This document shows positions 23,978-32,142 of a DNA stretch of 34,489 bases, piece by piece (within the stretch, counting starts at the first letter, position 1; each line of letters begins with the position of its first letter). This DNA is from an uncultured Clostridia bacterium. Lineage in GTDB: Bacteria > Bacillota > Clostridia > Christensenellales > Aristaeellaceae. A program made the position numbers and the translations under genes. Below the pieces are notes generated by a model. It was not told where the DNA came from. It was given only the letters and a program-made list of their open reading frames with translations, and did not search any database. Location: assembly GCA_945948915.1 (NCBI GenBank), contig CAMFCQ010000023.1, positions 1 through 34,489 of the forward strand, in the 5' to 3' direction.

Positions 23978-24248
23978 GGCCCAAGGCCCACCTCCGGCCT
24001 CGTCCGACAAAGATTGACATTTACCAGACTTCGTCGGAAGCGGGCCCGGGCACAGCCCGGTTAGGGGTCAGCCCAACGCCGACCTCCGGCCTCGTCCGGC
24101 AAAGATTGACATTTACCAGACTTCGTCGGAAGCGGGCCCGGGCACAGCCCGGTTAGGGGTCAGCCCAACGCCGACCTCCGGCCTCGTCCGGCAAAGATTG
24201 ACATTTACCAGACTTCGTCGGAAGCGGGCCCGGGCACAGCCCGGTTAG
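23978..24248 (-). repeat. 92-bp tandem repeat, about 2.9 copies
   Basis: The anchor AAAGATTGAC recurs at 24009, 24101 and 24193, an exact 92-bp period. Complete units run 23990-24081 and 24082-24173; a third partial unit ends at 24248, so it includes the TAA stop codon of the AICAR transformylase gene. Units 2 and 3 are essentially identical; unit 1 differs at a few bases. Each unit holds the palindromes CCGGGC-ACA-GCCCGG and CTTC-GTCG-GAAG. No ORF or spacer structure. Confidence 0.9.
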
Positions 24249-25429
24249 TGGTGGAACAGACGCATGCCCGTGAAGGCCATCACCATGCCGTTCTTGTTGC
24301 ACTCGTCAATCACCGCGTCGTCGCGGATGGAGCCGCCCGGCTCGGCGATGTACTTCACGCCGGACTTGGCCGCGCGCTTGATGTTGTCGGAGAACGGGAA
24401 GAACGCGTCGGAGCCGAGCGCGACGTTCGTCTGCGCGGCCAGGAAGGCGGCCTTGTCCTCAGCAGTCAGCGGCGCGGGCTGCTCGGTGAAGTAGTTCTGC
24501 CAGATGCCCTCGGCACAGACGTCCTCTTCGTTGCCGTTGATGTAGCTGTCAATCACGTTGTCGCGGTCGGCACGGCCCATGCCCGGGCGGAACGGCAGCG
24601 CGAGCGTCTTGGGATGCTGGCGCAGGAACCAGGTGTCCGCCTTGGTGCCTGCCAGACGGGTGCAGTGGATGCGGGACTGCTGGCCCGCGCCCACGCCGAT
24701 GGCCTGACCGTCGTACGCGTAGCAGACGGAGTTGGACTGGGTGTACTTCAGGGTGATCAGCGCGACGATCAGGTCGATCTTTGCGTCCTGCGGGAGCTCC
24801 TTGTTTTCGGTGACGATGTTCTCAAGGAGCGCCTCGTCGATCCTGAAGTTGTTGCGGCCCTGCTCGAAGGTCACGCCAAAGACCTGCTTGGTCTCCTGCG
24901 CAGCCGGGACGTAGCTTTCGTCGATGGCGACGATGTTGTAGCCGCCCTTGCGCTTCTTCCTGAGGATCTCCAGCGCTTCCGGCTCGTAGCCCGGGGCGAT
25001 CACGCCGTCGCTGACCTCGCGGGCAATCAGCTTCGCGGTGGTCACGTCGCACACGTCGGAGAGCGCGACCCAGTCGCCGAAGGAGCACATGCGGTCCGTG
25101 CCGCGGGCGCGGGCATAGGCGCAGGCCAGCGGGGACTCGTCCAGGCCCGGCACGTCGTCCACAAAGCACGCCTTCTTCAGGTTCTCCGGCAGCACGCGGC
25201 CGATGGCGGCTGAGGTGGGGGAGACGTGCTTGAAGGAGGTCACGGCGCACAGGCCGGTCGCTTCCTTGAGCTCCTTGACCAGCTGCCAGGAGTTGAGCGC
25301 GTCCAGGAAGTTGATGTAGCCCGGACGGCCGTTGAGGATGGTGATGGGCAGATCGCTGCCGTCCTTCATGTAGATCTTGGCCGGCTTCTGATTCGGGTTG
25401 CAGCCGTACTTCAGTTCAAACTCTTTCAT
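24245..25429 (-). CDS. purH: Stand-alone AICAR transformylase (PurH C-terminal half)
   Basis: A 394-residue phosphoribosylaminoimidazolecarboxamide formyltransferase, the step that turns AICAR into FAICAR with 10-formyl-THF. Bacterial PurH is normally a ~510-residue fusion with an N-terminal IMP cyclohydrolase; here only the transformylase part is present, starting at MKEFELKYGCNPNQKPAKIY. The catalytic Lys-His pair is at 67-68 (SFKHVSPTSAA), and the family segments LKYTQSNSVCYA, GAGQQSRIHCTRLAG, DAFFPFSDNI and PGGSIRDDAVI follow. The missing activity is supplied by the purO-type gene immediately upstream in the operon. A repeat-rich spacer (25430-25609) separates the two. The stop codon falls inside the 92-bp tandem repeat. 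Confidence 0.93.
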   Translation of the reverse strand: MKEFELKYGCNPNQKPAKIYMKDGSDLPITILNGRPGYINFLDALNSWQLVKELKEATGLCAVTSFKHVSPTSAAIGRVLPENLKKACFVDDVPGLDESPLACAYARARGTDRMCSFGDWVALSDVCDVTTAKLIAREVSDGVIAPGYEPEALEILRKKRKGGYNIVAIDESYVPAAQETKQVFGVTFEQGRNNFRIDEALLENIVTENKELPQDAKIDLIVALITLKYTQSNSVCYAYDGQAIGVGAGQQSRIHCTRLAGTKADTWFLRQHPKTLALPFRPGMGRADRDNVIDSYINGNEEDVCAEGIWQNYFTEQPAPLTAEDKAAFLAAQTNVALGSDAFFPFSDNIKRAAKSGVKYIAEPGGSIRDDAVIDECNKNGMVMAFTGMRLFHH

Positions 25430-25499
25430 GATGATAATCTCCTTGTTCTGCGGATCAGACCCGTTTCAATCGTAGGCTGCTGCGCAGCCTGCTCTGAAA

Positions 25500-25592
25500 C
25501 TGCTTTCTTCTTGACTGATCGGGGACGTTAGGGCTGCCGCCCTAAAACCTGCTCGGGGACATTGTCCCCGAACCCCTTCTTCGCTTAGCGCG
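25500..25592 (-). repeat. Dispersed hairpin repeat inside the pur operon
   Basis: A copy of the modular repeat lying between the IMP cyclohydrolase and AICAR transformylase genes: CTGCTTTCTTCTTGACTGATCG, hairpin TTAGGGC/GCCCTAA, hairpin TCGGGGAC/GTCCCCGA and ACCCCTTCTTCGC. A further hairpin, GGCTGC/GCAGCC, lies just before it (25474-25488). Being transcribed with the operon, it would form a series of RNA stem-loops. Confidence 0.75.
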
Positions 25593-25609
25593 GGTAAAAG
25601 CATTTTTGG

Positions 25610-26329
25610 TTATTTGTTCTTGTTCACCATGCGGCTCTCCACCGCGCCGGTTGCAAGGTCGGTATAGCGGACGTACAGGGAAATCTTGTTCTCCTCGTCC
25701 AGCGCGTTCCACAGGCTCGCGGTGAACGCGTCGATGTCGTCCTCCATCGCGACGCGCTCCGGCTCGCCCTGGAAGGTCGGGATCGGGTTGCCGTCGCAGA
25801 CGTAGGTGTGGATGAAGTGGCCCAGGCCCGCGCAGGCGCCGTAGGAGAAGGTGTAGCGGTTGCAGAAGGTGCCTGCCGCGTCGCCGGACTTGAGGATGCT
25901 CATCTCATAGGTGAAGTCGTTGTTTTCAAAGGTGAGCATGCCGCTGATGCGCGGGGTGAGGTTCGGCGCGTCCGGCTCGAACTCGCGGCTGGTGAGCGCC
26001 TGGGAGAAGCTCTTGCCCGCAGCGAGGCCGTCATAGATGGTGTCGGTCTGGTTGCCGTTGGTGACGATCAGCTTGTTTTCGTAGCTGCGCACGGCGGCGT
26101 AGATGATCAGGGACGGGTCCTCGACCTTGGAGGCGTCAAACGGCTCGGTGAAGATTTCGCCGTCCTTCTCGGTGAAGACGCGGTTGCGGCTGTTGGCGCT
26201 GCGGCCCATGATGAAGTACGCGATGGCGGCCTTTTTGCCGTCCGGCGTCTTGCCGATGACGATGCCGCGGCCCGGATAACGGTTGCCCTCCAGGCGCTCG
26301 GAGAGGGTCTTGATCTCGTAGATGTTCAT
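25610..26329 (-). CDS. purO: IMP cyclohydrolase, PurO type
   Basis: A 239-residue IMP cyclohydrolase of the PurO family, first known from archaea, which closes FAICAR to IMP. Recognisable features are NRYPGRGIVIGKTPDGKKAAIAYFIMGRSANSRNRVF near the N-terminus, DPSLIIYAAVR, VTNGNQTDTIYD and the TPRISGM stretch. It has no similarity to the N-terminal half of bacterial PurH. Its start lies one base after the purN stop codon, with AGGAGG upstream, so it is firmly in the operon. It pairs with the stand-alone transformylase downstream to replace bifunctional PurH. Confidence 0.88.
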   Translation of the reverse strand: MNIYEIKTLSERLEGNRYPGRGIVIGKTPDGKKAAIAYFIMGRSANSRNRVFTEKDGEIFTEPFDASKVEDPSLIIYAAVRSYENKLIVTNGNQTDTIYDGLAAGKSFSQALTSREFEPDAPNLTPRISGMLTFENNDFTYEMSILKSGDAAGTFCNRYTFSYGACAGLGHFIHTYVCDGNPIPTFQGEPERVAMEDDIDAFTASLWNALDEENKISLYVRYTDLATGAVESRMVNKNK

Positions 26330-26330
26330 C

Positions 26331-26921
26331 TTATTTGCTCCTCCTGATTTCTTCGGACACCAGTTCCACGGCCTGCGGAAGCAGCTTCCACTCGGCCTGC
26401 TCCATCACGCGGCGCTGAAGGATTTCGGGCGTGTCGCCTTCCTTGACCTCCACGGCCTTCTGCAGGATGATCTCGCCGCCGTCGGGAATCTCGTTGACAA
26501 AGTGGACGGTCGCGCCGGTCAGCTTCACGCCGCGCTCGAGCGCGGCCTCGTGCACGCGCAGACCGTAGAAGCCCTCGCCGCAGAACGCGGGGATGAGGGA
26601 GGGGTGGATATTGAGGATACGGCGCGGATACCTGCGGGTGAAGTCCTCGCTGAGGATCGTCAGGAAGCCCGCGAGTACGATCAGGTCGATCCGGTATTCC
26701 TCAAGCGCCGCGCACAGCTTTTCCTCAAATGCCTCCTGCGTGCTGCCCTTTTTGGCAATCACCATGGAGGGGATGCCGGCCTTGTAGGCGCGCTCGAGCG
26801 CGTACACGCCCGGGCGGGAGGAAACCACCAGCGCGATCTCGCCTGCCTGCAGGTTCGCGTCCATCAGCGCCTGCAGGTTGGTGCCGCCGCCGGAAACGAG
26901 AACGGCAATACGGGTCTTCAT
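26331..26921 (-). CDS. purN: Phosphoribosylglycinamide formyltransferase
   Basis: A 196-residue GAR transformylase that formylates glycinamide ribonucleotide with 10-formyl-THF. The N-terminal [16 protein letters not shown] binds the phosphate, and the catalytic Asn and His are in NIHPSLIP with the Asp in PDGGEIILQ. The usual length. Its ATG overlaps the purM stop codon by four bases (ATGA), and its stop lies one base before the next start, so translation is coupled on both sides. Confidence 0.95.
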   Translation of the reverse strand: MKTRIAVLVSGGGTNLQALMDANLQAGEIALVVSSRPGVYALERAYKAGIPSMVIAKKGSTQEAFEEKLCAALEEYRIDLIVLAGFLTILSEDFTRRYPRRILNIHPSLIPAFCGEGFYGLRVHEAALERGVKLTGATVHFVNEIPDGGEIILQKAVEVKEGDTPEILQRRVMEQAEWKLLPQAVELVSEEIRRSK

Positions 26922-27970
26922 TCGAGAACCACCTTTTCCTCACCGGCGATGATGTCGCCGATGACGTACGCGTCGATGCCGTTGGCCTTCAGGATGGAGA
27001 GCGCGGTCTCCGCCTGCGCGGCCGGCACCACGACGCTCATGCCCACGCCCATGTTGTAGGTATTGAACATGTCGCGCTCGGGGATGTTGCCCCACTTGGC
27101 GATGATGTCGAAGATCGGCAGGACCTTCACGGCGCTCTTGTCGATGCGGGCGCACAGGCCGTCCGGGATGGAGCGCGGGATATTCTCGTAGAAGCCGCCG
27201 CCGGTGATGTGGCTGATGCCCTTGACATCAACCTGATCAAGCAGCGCCAGCACGGGCTTGACGTAGATCTTTGTCGGGGTCAGCAGGGTTTCGGCGATGG
27301 TCTTGCCGCCCAGCTCCTCGCGCGGGACGTAGAGCTCGGGATTGTTGTTGTCGATGTCAAAAACCTTGCGGCACAGGGAGAAGCCGTTACTGTGAATGCC
27401 GGTGGACGGCAGCGCGATGACCACGTCGCCCGCGGCCATGCGGGTGTTGTCCAGGATCTTCTTCTTGTCCACGATGCCCACGGCGAAGCCGGCCAGGTCG
27501 TAGTCCTCGGCGGGCATCATGCCCGGGTGCTCGGCGGTCTCGCCGCCGATGAGCGCGGCGCCGGACTGGACGCAGCCCTCGGCCACGCCGGATACGATCG
27601 AGGCGATCTTCTCCGGCACATTCTTGCCGCAGGCGATGTAATCCAGGAAGAACAGCGGCCTGGCGCCGACGCAGATGATGTCGTTGACGCACATGGCCAC
27701 CGCGTCAATGCCGATGGTGTCGTGCTTGTCCATCAGGATGGCCAGCTTCACCTTGGTGCCGCAGCCGTCCGTGCCGGAGACCAGCACCGGCTCCTCCATG
27801 CCCGCGATGGGCAGGCCGAAGCAGCCGCCGAAGCCGCCCACGTCGTCCAGGCAGCCCTCGTTGCGGGTGCGGGCGACGTGCTTTTTCATCAGTTCCACCG
27901 CGCGGTAGCCCGCGGTGATGTCCACGCCGGCCGCGGCGTAGGACTCGGAGCGCGAAATCTCGTGTGCCAT
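26918..27970 (-). CDS. purM: Phosphoribosylformylglycinamidine cyclo-ligase (AIR synthetase)
   Basis: A 350-residue ATP-dependent ligase that makes aminoimidazole ribonucleotide. Features: [22 protein letters not shown], the [16 protein letters not shown] opening, [52 protein letters not shown] and [13 protein letters not shown]. Typical length. The ATG is preceded by GTGAGGA. It overlaps purN and is separated from purF by a 216-base spacer holding a dispersed repeat. Confidence 0.96.
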   Translation of the reverse strand: MAHEISRSESYAAAGVDITAGYRAVELMKKHVARTRNEGCLDDVGGFGGCFGLPIAGMEEPVLVSGTDGCGTKVKLAILMDKHDTIGIDAVAMCVNDIICVGARPLFFLDYIACGKNVPEKIASIVSGVAEGCVQSGAALIGGETAEHPGMMPAEDYDLAGFAVGIVDKKKILDNTRMAAGDVVIALPSTGIHSNGFSLCRKVFDIDNNNPELYVPREELGGKTIAETLLTPTKIYVKPVLALLDQVDVKGISHITGGGFYENIPRSIPDGLCARIDKSAVKVLPIFDIIAKWGNIPERDMFNTYNMGVGMSVVVPAAQAETALSILKANGIDAYVIGDIIAGEEKVVLE

Positions 27971-28046
27971 AAACGATAGTCCTCACTTTCGTGTTCTACG
28001 GTTGAGCATTGCTTTTCATGTTCTTTTCGAGTTGGAGGCCATTCTC

Positions 28047-28168
28047 CGTCAGGTCACGCTTCGCTCCCTGACTGCTTTTGTCTGATCGCTTCGCGAAAGG
28101 GAACGTTGGGCTGCCGCCCAAGCCCGCTTGGGGATTTCATTCCCAAACCCCTTCTTCGCTTTGCGCGC
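28047..28168 (-). repeat. Dispersed hairpin repeat between purF and purM
   Basis: A copy of the modular repeat in the same orientation as 7615-7745: CGTCAGGTCACGCTTCGC, CCTGACTGCTTTTG, TGATCGCTTCGCGA, hairpin TTGGGC/GCCCAA, hairpin TTGGGGAT/ATTCCCAA and ACCCCTTCTTCGC. The stems differ from other copies but remain paired. It fills most of the purF-purM spacer (27971-28186). Confidence 0.8.
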
Positions 28169-28186
28169 ATAGCCGTAGCTTGGCAA

Positions 28187-29611
28187 TCAGCCCTTGCCGT
28201 TCCAGCAGTAGGTGCAGACCTTGCAGGGCTCCAGGCCGATGGCCTCATAGATGCCCTCCAGGGACTGATACTCCAGCGACGCGAAGTGCAGCTTCTGGCA
28301 GATGGCGTCGCGCATTTTGCGGCCGCGCTCGCTGTCGCCGTCGCAATATTCGTCCAGATGATTGAAGCCCTCCTCGCCCTCGAGCTCCATGATGATGCTG
28401 CGCGCCAGCAGGTCCATGGGAGAGGTGGAGCGGGAGAAGTTGAGGTACTTGCAGCTGTAGAGGATCGGCGGGCAGGCGGAGCGGATGTGCACTTCCTTGG
28501 CGCCGTTCTCGTAGAGGAACTCGACCGTTTCGCGCAGCTGCGTGCCGCGCACGATGCTGTCGTCCACGAACAGCAGCTTCTTGTCCTGAATCAGCTCGTG
28601 CACCGGAATCTGCTTCATCTTGGCGACCATGTTGCGCTCGCGCTGGGTGGCCGGCATGAAGCTGCGCGGCCAGGTCGGCGTGTACTTGATGAACGGGCGC
28701 GCGAACGGGACGCCGCAGGCGTTGGCATAGCCGATGGCGTGCGGCGTGCCGGAATCCGGAACGCCGGCGACGTAGTCGATGTCCTGCGCGAGACCCTTTT
28801 CCCGGTCGTTCTTGGCCATGATCTCGCCGTTGCGGCAGCGCATGACCTCGACGTTGCGGCCCTCATAGCTGGAGGTCGGGTAGCCGTAATAGGACCACAG
28901 GAAGGCGCAGATCTTCATCTCCTTGCCCGGCTCCTGCAGGACGGTGATCGTCTCCGGCGTGATCTCCACCACCTCGCCCGGGCCCAGCTCGCGCAGCGCC
29001 TCGTAGCCCAGCTTCATGCCCGCAAAAGACTCAAAGCTCACGCAGTAGCCGTCCTCGTCCCTGCCGATGCAGATCGGAAGGCGGCCCATGCGATCGCGCG
29101 CGGCGATCAGGTCGCCGTTGTCTCGAAGGATCAGGATGGACGCTGTGCCGTCGATGACGCTCTGGGCGAAGCGGATGCCCTCCACGAAGCTGCTCTTCTG
29201 GTTGATGAGCGCGGCGATGAGCTCGTTGCTGTTTACGCGCCCGCCGGTCATCGCATCGAAGTGGCCGCCGCTGAAGGACAGGAACTGATCGATCAGCGCT
29301 TCCGCGTTGTTGATGATGCCGATGGTGGCGATGGCGTAGGTGCCCAGGTTGGAGCGGATGAGCAGCGGCTGCGGATCGCTGTCAGAGATGCAGCCGATGG
29401 CCGCGTTGCCGGTCATCTCATCGAGAATGTGCTCGAACTTCGTGCGGAAAGGAGAGTTCTCGATGTTGTGAATCTCGCGCTGCAGGCCGATTTCGGGGTC
29501 ATAAGCGGCCATGCCGCCGCGGCGCGTGCCCAGATGGGAGTGGTAGTCGGTGCCGAAAAAGACGTCCAGAATACAGTTCCTGCGGGAAGTGACCCCGAAA
29601 AAGCCGCCCAT
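28187..29611 (-). CDS. purF: PurF-like amidophosphoribosyltransferase lacking the catalytic cysteine
   Basis: A 474-residue member of the PurF family, whose enzymes make phosphoribosylamine from PRPP and glutamine. The synthase half is intact: LLFVDDSIVRGTQLRE holds the PRPP loop (about 349-356). Cysteines at 235, 387 and 463/466/469 match the positions that hold a [4Fe-4S] cluster in Bacillus-type PurF. The N-terminal glutaminase is abnormal: it begins MGGFFGVTSRR, so the nucleophile Cys that follows Met in the family (CGxFG) is Gly; the usual RYSTAG and HNGN motifs are also degenerate (AIGCISDSD, IGIINNAE). A strong AGGAGG fixes the start, so no Cys start has been missed. It may use free ammonia or a separate glutaminase. 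Confidence 0.9.
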   Translation of the reverse strand: MGGFFGVTSRRNCILDVFFGTDYHSHLGTRRGGMAAYDPEIGLQREIHNIENSPFRTKFEHILDEMTGNAAIGCISDSDPQPLLIRSNLGTYAIATIGIINNAEALIDQFLSFSGGHFDAMTGGRVNSNELIAALINQKSSFVEGIRFAQSVIDGTASILILRDNGDLIAARDRMGRLPICIGRDEDGYCVSFESFAGMKLGYEALRELGPGEVVEITPETITVLQEPGKEMKICAFLWSYYGYPTSSYEGRNVEVMRCRNGEIMAKNDREKGLAQDIDYVAGVPDSGTPHAIGYANACGVPFARPFIKYTPTWPRSFMPATQRERNMVAKMKQIPVHELIQDKKLLFVDDSIVRGTQLRETVEFLYENGAKEVHIRSACPPILYSCKYLNFSRSTSPMDLLARSIIMELEGEEGFNHLDEYCDGDSERGRKMRDAICQKLHFASLEYQSLEGIYEAIGLEPCKVCTYCWNGKG

Positions 29612-29686
29612 ACAGTCAGTCCTCCTGTTCAGGTAAAGAAGTAGGAAACCGGGGCAGATTGCAAACCTGTCCCGGATCGGTATGAA

Positions 29687-30376
29687 TTAAGCGAAGAAGA
29701 GCTTGGAGAGGGTCATCGGATCGATGTACTGACCGTCCTTATAGACGCGCATGTTGCCGGAGGCGATCTCGTCGATGAGGATCACCTTGCCGCTCTCATC
29801 GTAGCCGTATTCAAACTTGATGTCGTAGAGCACCAGACCCTTTTCCTTCAGGTCGTCGGCGACGATCTTCGTGATCTTCTGGGTCATCTCCTTGATGGTG
29901 TCATACTGCTCGCCGGTCATCACGCCCAGCACGGTCAGGCCATCGCGGGTCACCAGCGGATCGCCCAGCGCGTCGTTCTTGAAGGTCATCTCGACATAGG
30001 CCGGCAGATCTGCGCCCTCCTCGACGTAGTCCCTGTAGCGGCGCAGGAAGGAGCCCACGGCCTTGTGGCGGCAGATGACCTCCAGGCCCTTGCCGAACGG
30101 CTTGCACGGCACGACCTCCATGGTGGTGTTGGTGAGGTCCGCGCTCACGAAGTGGGTCGGAATGCCAGCGGCGTTGATCTTCTCAAAGAAGTAGATGGAC
30201 ATGCGCAGGTTCACGTCGCCCACGCCGTCAATGGTCAGGCCGACAGAGTTCTCGCCCGGATCGAACACGCCGTCCTTGCCGGTGCAGTCGTCCTTGAACT
30301 TGAGCAGATAGTTGCCGTTGTCAAGAGCATAAACATTCTTGGTCTTGCCGGTGTATACGAGTTTGAGATTCTCCAT
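29687..30376 (-). CDS. purC: SAICAR synthetase
   Basis: A 229-residue ATP-dependent enzyme joining CAIR and aspartate to make SAICAR. Family features: [82 protein letters not shown] and [10 protein letters not shown]. The start is placed at 30376 because AAGGAG lies nine bases upstream; in-frame ATGs at 30382 and 30403 are badly spaced. It lies 66 bases after purE and 75 before purF in the same operon. Confidence 0.95.
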   Translation of the reverse strand: MENLKLVYTGKTKNVYALDNGNYLLKFKDDCTGKDGVFDPGENSVGLTIDGVGDVNLRMSIYFFEKINAAGIPTHFVSADLTNTTMEVVPCKPFGKGLEVICRHKAVGSFLRRYRDYVEEGADLPAYVEMTFKNDALGDPLVTRDGLTVLGVMTGEQYDTIKEMTQKITKIVADDLKEKGLVLYDIKFEYGYDESGKVILIDEIASGNMRVYKDGQYIDPMTLSKLFFA

Positions 30377-30442
30377 TGTCATAAACTCCTTTGTCGATGT
30401 CAATATGGGGGAAGGGCAGGCCGCTTGAGCGGCTGGCCAGAG

Positions 30443-30940
30443 TCAGCTGTTAAATTGGTGCTCGCAATCCGCGTTGGCAGCAAGCACCTTCCGGGTGTCC
30501 GCGGCGCGGCGCTCAGCCAGACGGGCAGCCAGCGCGTCTTCGCTCACGGCGAGGATTTCGCAGGCCAGCAGCGCGGCGTTGACCGCGCCGTCCACGGCGA
30601 CGGTGGCCACCGGGATGCCGGAGGGCATCTGCACAGTGGAGAGCAGCGCGTCCATGCCGTTGGCGAACGCGGTGGATTTCATCGGGATGCCGATGACCGG
30701 AAGGGTGGTGTTGGCGGCGAGGCTGCCGGCCAGATGCGCGGCCATGCCTGCAGCTGCGATGATCACGCCGAAGCCGTTCTCGCGCGCATTCGCGGAGAAG
30801 GCGTGGGCCTCTTCGGGCGTCCTGTGCGCGGAATAGATGTGCACCTCATGAGGGACGTCCATGTCCTTCAGGGTTTTGATGGCCTTTTCGATGACGGGCA
30901 GATCGCTTGCGCTGCCCATGATGACGGCCACTTTTTTCAT
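30443..30940 (-). CDS. purE: N5-carboxyaminoimidazole ribonucleotide mutase
   Basis: A 165-residue class I PurE that interconverts N5-CAIR and CAIR. The signature segments [17 protein letters not shown], the [13 protein letters not shown] loop, [27 protein letters not shown] and [25 protein letters not shown] are present. Normally it works after PurK, which is not in the window. It is the first gene of the pur operon and is read from the promoter at 30996-31024; the leader is about 50 bases, leaving no room for a riboswitch. Confidence 0.96.
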   Translation of the reverse strand: MKKVAVIMGSASDLPVIEKAIKTLKDMDVPHEVHIYSAHRTPEEAHAFSANARENGFGVIIAAAGMAAHLAGSLAANTTLPVIGIPMKSTAFANGMDALLSTVQMPSGIPVATVAVDGAVNAALLACEILAVSEDALAARLAERRAADTRKVLAANADCEHQFNS

Positions 30941-30995
30941 AGAGAATACCTCCCAATGATGTCACAGCCTGTTGGTGAGCAGAAAACTCAAGAAC

Positions 30996-31024
30996 AGTAT
31001 ACCGAGACGCACAAAAAATGACAA
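30996..31024 (-). promoter_or_regulatory. Promoter of the pur operon
   Basis: On the minus strand, TTGTCA (31024-31019), 17-bp spacer, TATACT (31001-30996). The -35 hexamer is identical to that of guaB. Confidence 0.8.
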
Positions 31025-31040
31025 TCGGCAAAATAGCCGA
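31025..31040. promoter_or_regulatory. Candidate purine operator adjoining the purE -35
   Basis: TCGGCAAAATAGCCGA, a 5-bp inverted repeat around AAAATA, lies directly against the -35 hexamer. ATAGCCGAATATT (31033-31045) resembles the Bacillus PurBox consensus AWWWCCGAACWWT (11 of 13), and ATATACGAACAAA at about 31073-31085 is a second 11-of-13 match. PurR regulation is inferred, not shown. Confidence 0.4.
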
Positions 31041-31086
31041 ATATTCACAGGGTGTTTGTCGTTTTCTTTCGGATATACGAACAAAC

Positions 31087-31103
31087 CGCGCAGACGCTGC
31101 GCG
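31087..31103. terminator. Terminator of the GT8 gene
   Basis: A perfect 7-bp stem, CGCGCAG-ACG-CTGCGCG, flanked by TTTGTTT-type tracts on both strands; it lies 50 bases past the glycosyltransferase stop codon on the minus strand. Confidence 0.65.
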
Positions 31104-31152
31104 TCTTTGTTTACGGTATCAGAAGATTGTTCGGGAAACGGCCGGTGCGGCT

Positions 31153-31974
31153 TTACGGCATGCAGCGGGCGGCCAATTGCATGTAGTGCTTGTAGAGCAC
31201 GCCGAAGCGGCCGACATACGCCTTGTTCCAGGGCTTGCGCTTGCCGCAGAAGTGCAGAATGCGGGTGTTGGTCATCACGTAATCCATGTCGGCCTCGCCC
31301 TGGCTGGCGAGCAGGTAGCCGTTGTACTTGCGCGCGTCGTAGTTGTAGAGCTTTTCGTCCAGCTCCAGAATCCTCTCGCCGTACAGGCCGTTGAGCACGT
31401 CCTGGTCGGGCAGCACGAGCAGCGCGCGGTTCTGCTCCACATAGGCGAAGATGTCCTGCGGGCGCACGCTTTTGCGGATCTCCGGCAGATTCATCAGCAG
31501 CATGCCGGAGTTGAAATAGCCCTCCGCGGCCTGCGTGGACAGGCGGATGCGGTTGACCGGCGTGGAGAGATCGACCAGACCGTGATGGATGCTTGCGGCG
31601 TAGAGGTGTTCGCCCAGGACCGTGTCGTACAGCGCGCGCAGGGAGCCGATGACCAGCATGTCCGGGTCGAGATAGAGGATGCGGTTAAGCGTTTCGGGCA
31701 GCATCTGCGCGGCCAGAAGGCGGTAGTACATCGCGCGGGAATAGTAGCGCAGCGTCGGCGCCTCGTCAAACCAATGCGCATCGATGGATACGGGATGCAC
31801 CTCGGCGCCGAAGCGGGCGCACAGCGCGGAAACGCTGTCCCAGTCCTCCTGCGTGAAGCCGTCCCCGGCCAGATAGATGTGGAATTCCTCGCCGGGGTTG
31901 TTCATCAGCAGCGAGAAGAGCAGCACGCGCAGCGGCGGCAGGTAGTTGCGGTCGAGCGTTAACAGAATATTCAA
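31153..31974 (-). CDS. Family 8 glycosyltransferase
   Basis: A 273-residue GT8 glycosyltransferase, a retaining enzyme using a nucleotide sugar such as UDP-glucose or UDP-galactose, often in lipopolysaccharide-like or wall glycan building. Features: MNILLTLDRNYLPPLRVLLFSLL at the N-terminus, the metal-binding DxD in YLDPDMLVIG (Asp103 and Asp105), GYFNSGMLLMNL, LPDQDVLNGLY and the metal-site His near the end (ILHFCGKRKPW). It lacks a membrane segment. Promoter candidate at 32044-32073 (TTTACA, 18 bp, TACAAT), divergent from the next gene. Acceptor unknown. Confidence 0.93.
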   Translation of the reverse strand: MNILLTLDRNYLPPLRVLLFSLLMNNPGEEFHIYLAGDGFTQEDWDSVSALCARFGAEVHPVSIDAHWFDEAPTLRYYSRAMYYRLLAAQMLPETLNRILYLDPDMLVIGSLRALYDTVLGEHLYAASIHHGLVDLSTPVNRIRLSTQAAEGYFNSGMLLMNLPEIRKSVRPQDIFAYVEQNRALLVLPDQDVLNGLYGERILELDEKLYNYDARKYNGYLLASQGEADMDYVMTNTRILHFCGKRKPWNKAYVGRFGVLYKHYMQLAARCMP

Positions 31975-32043
31975 AAACGTATTCCTCCTGAATGTTCGGT
32001 TTTGATTCGGACGGATGCAAGAGAACAGACTGCAATATCATCT

Positions 32044-32073
32044 ATTGTACAGAAGTATATGAGGAGCTGTAAA
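32044..32073 (-). promoter_or_regulatory. Promoter of the GT8 gene
   Basis: On the minus strand, TTTACA (32073-32068), 18-bp spacer, TACAAT (32049-32044), about 70 bases before the ATG at 31974. Confidence 0.5.
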
Positions 32074-32114
32074 GAAAAAATGCGCGGCGTTCAGTCGCGG
32101 CGCGGAAGATGTGC

Positions 32115-32120
32115 TATAAT
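32115..32120 (+). promoter_or_regulatory. Probable -10 element of the nucleotidyltransferase gene
   Basis: A perfect TATAAT 23 bases before the ATG at 32143. The -35 position has no good match. Confidence 0.5.
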
Positions 32121-32142
32121 GCTGAAAAGGGGGGAATGCGGG

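Noticed and set aside
24009-24022. TTGACA in each 92-bp unit as a plus-strand promoter
   Set aside because: No -10 element at 16-19 bp and no plus-strand gene downstream.
23978-24248. CRISPR array
   Set aside because: Units are contiguous 92-bp copies with no unique spacers and no cas genes.
30941-31018. Purine riboswitch upstream of purE
   Set aside because: The predicted leader is only about 50 bases with no aptamer-like junction or terminator.
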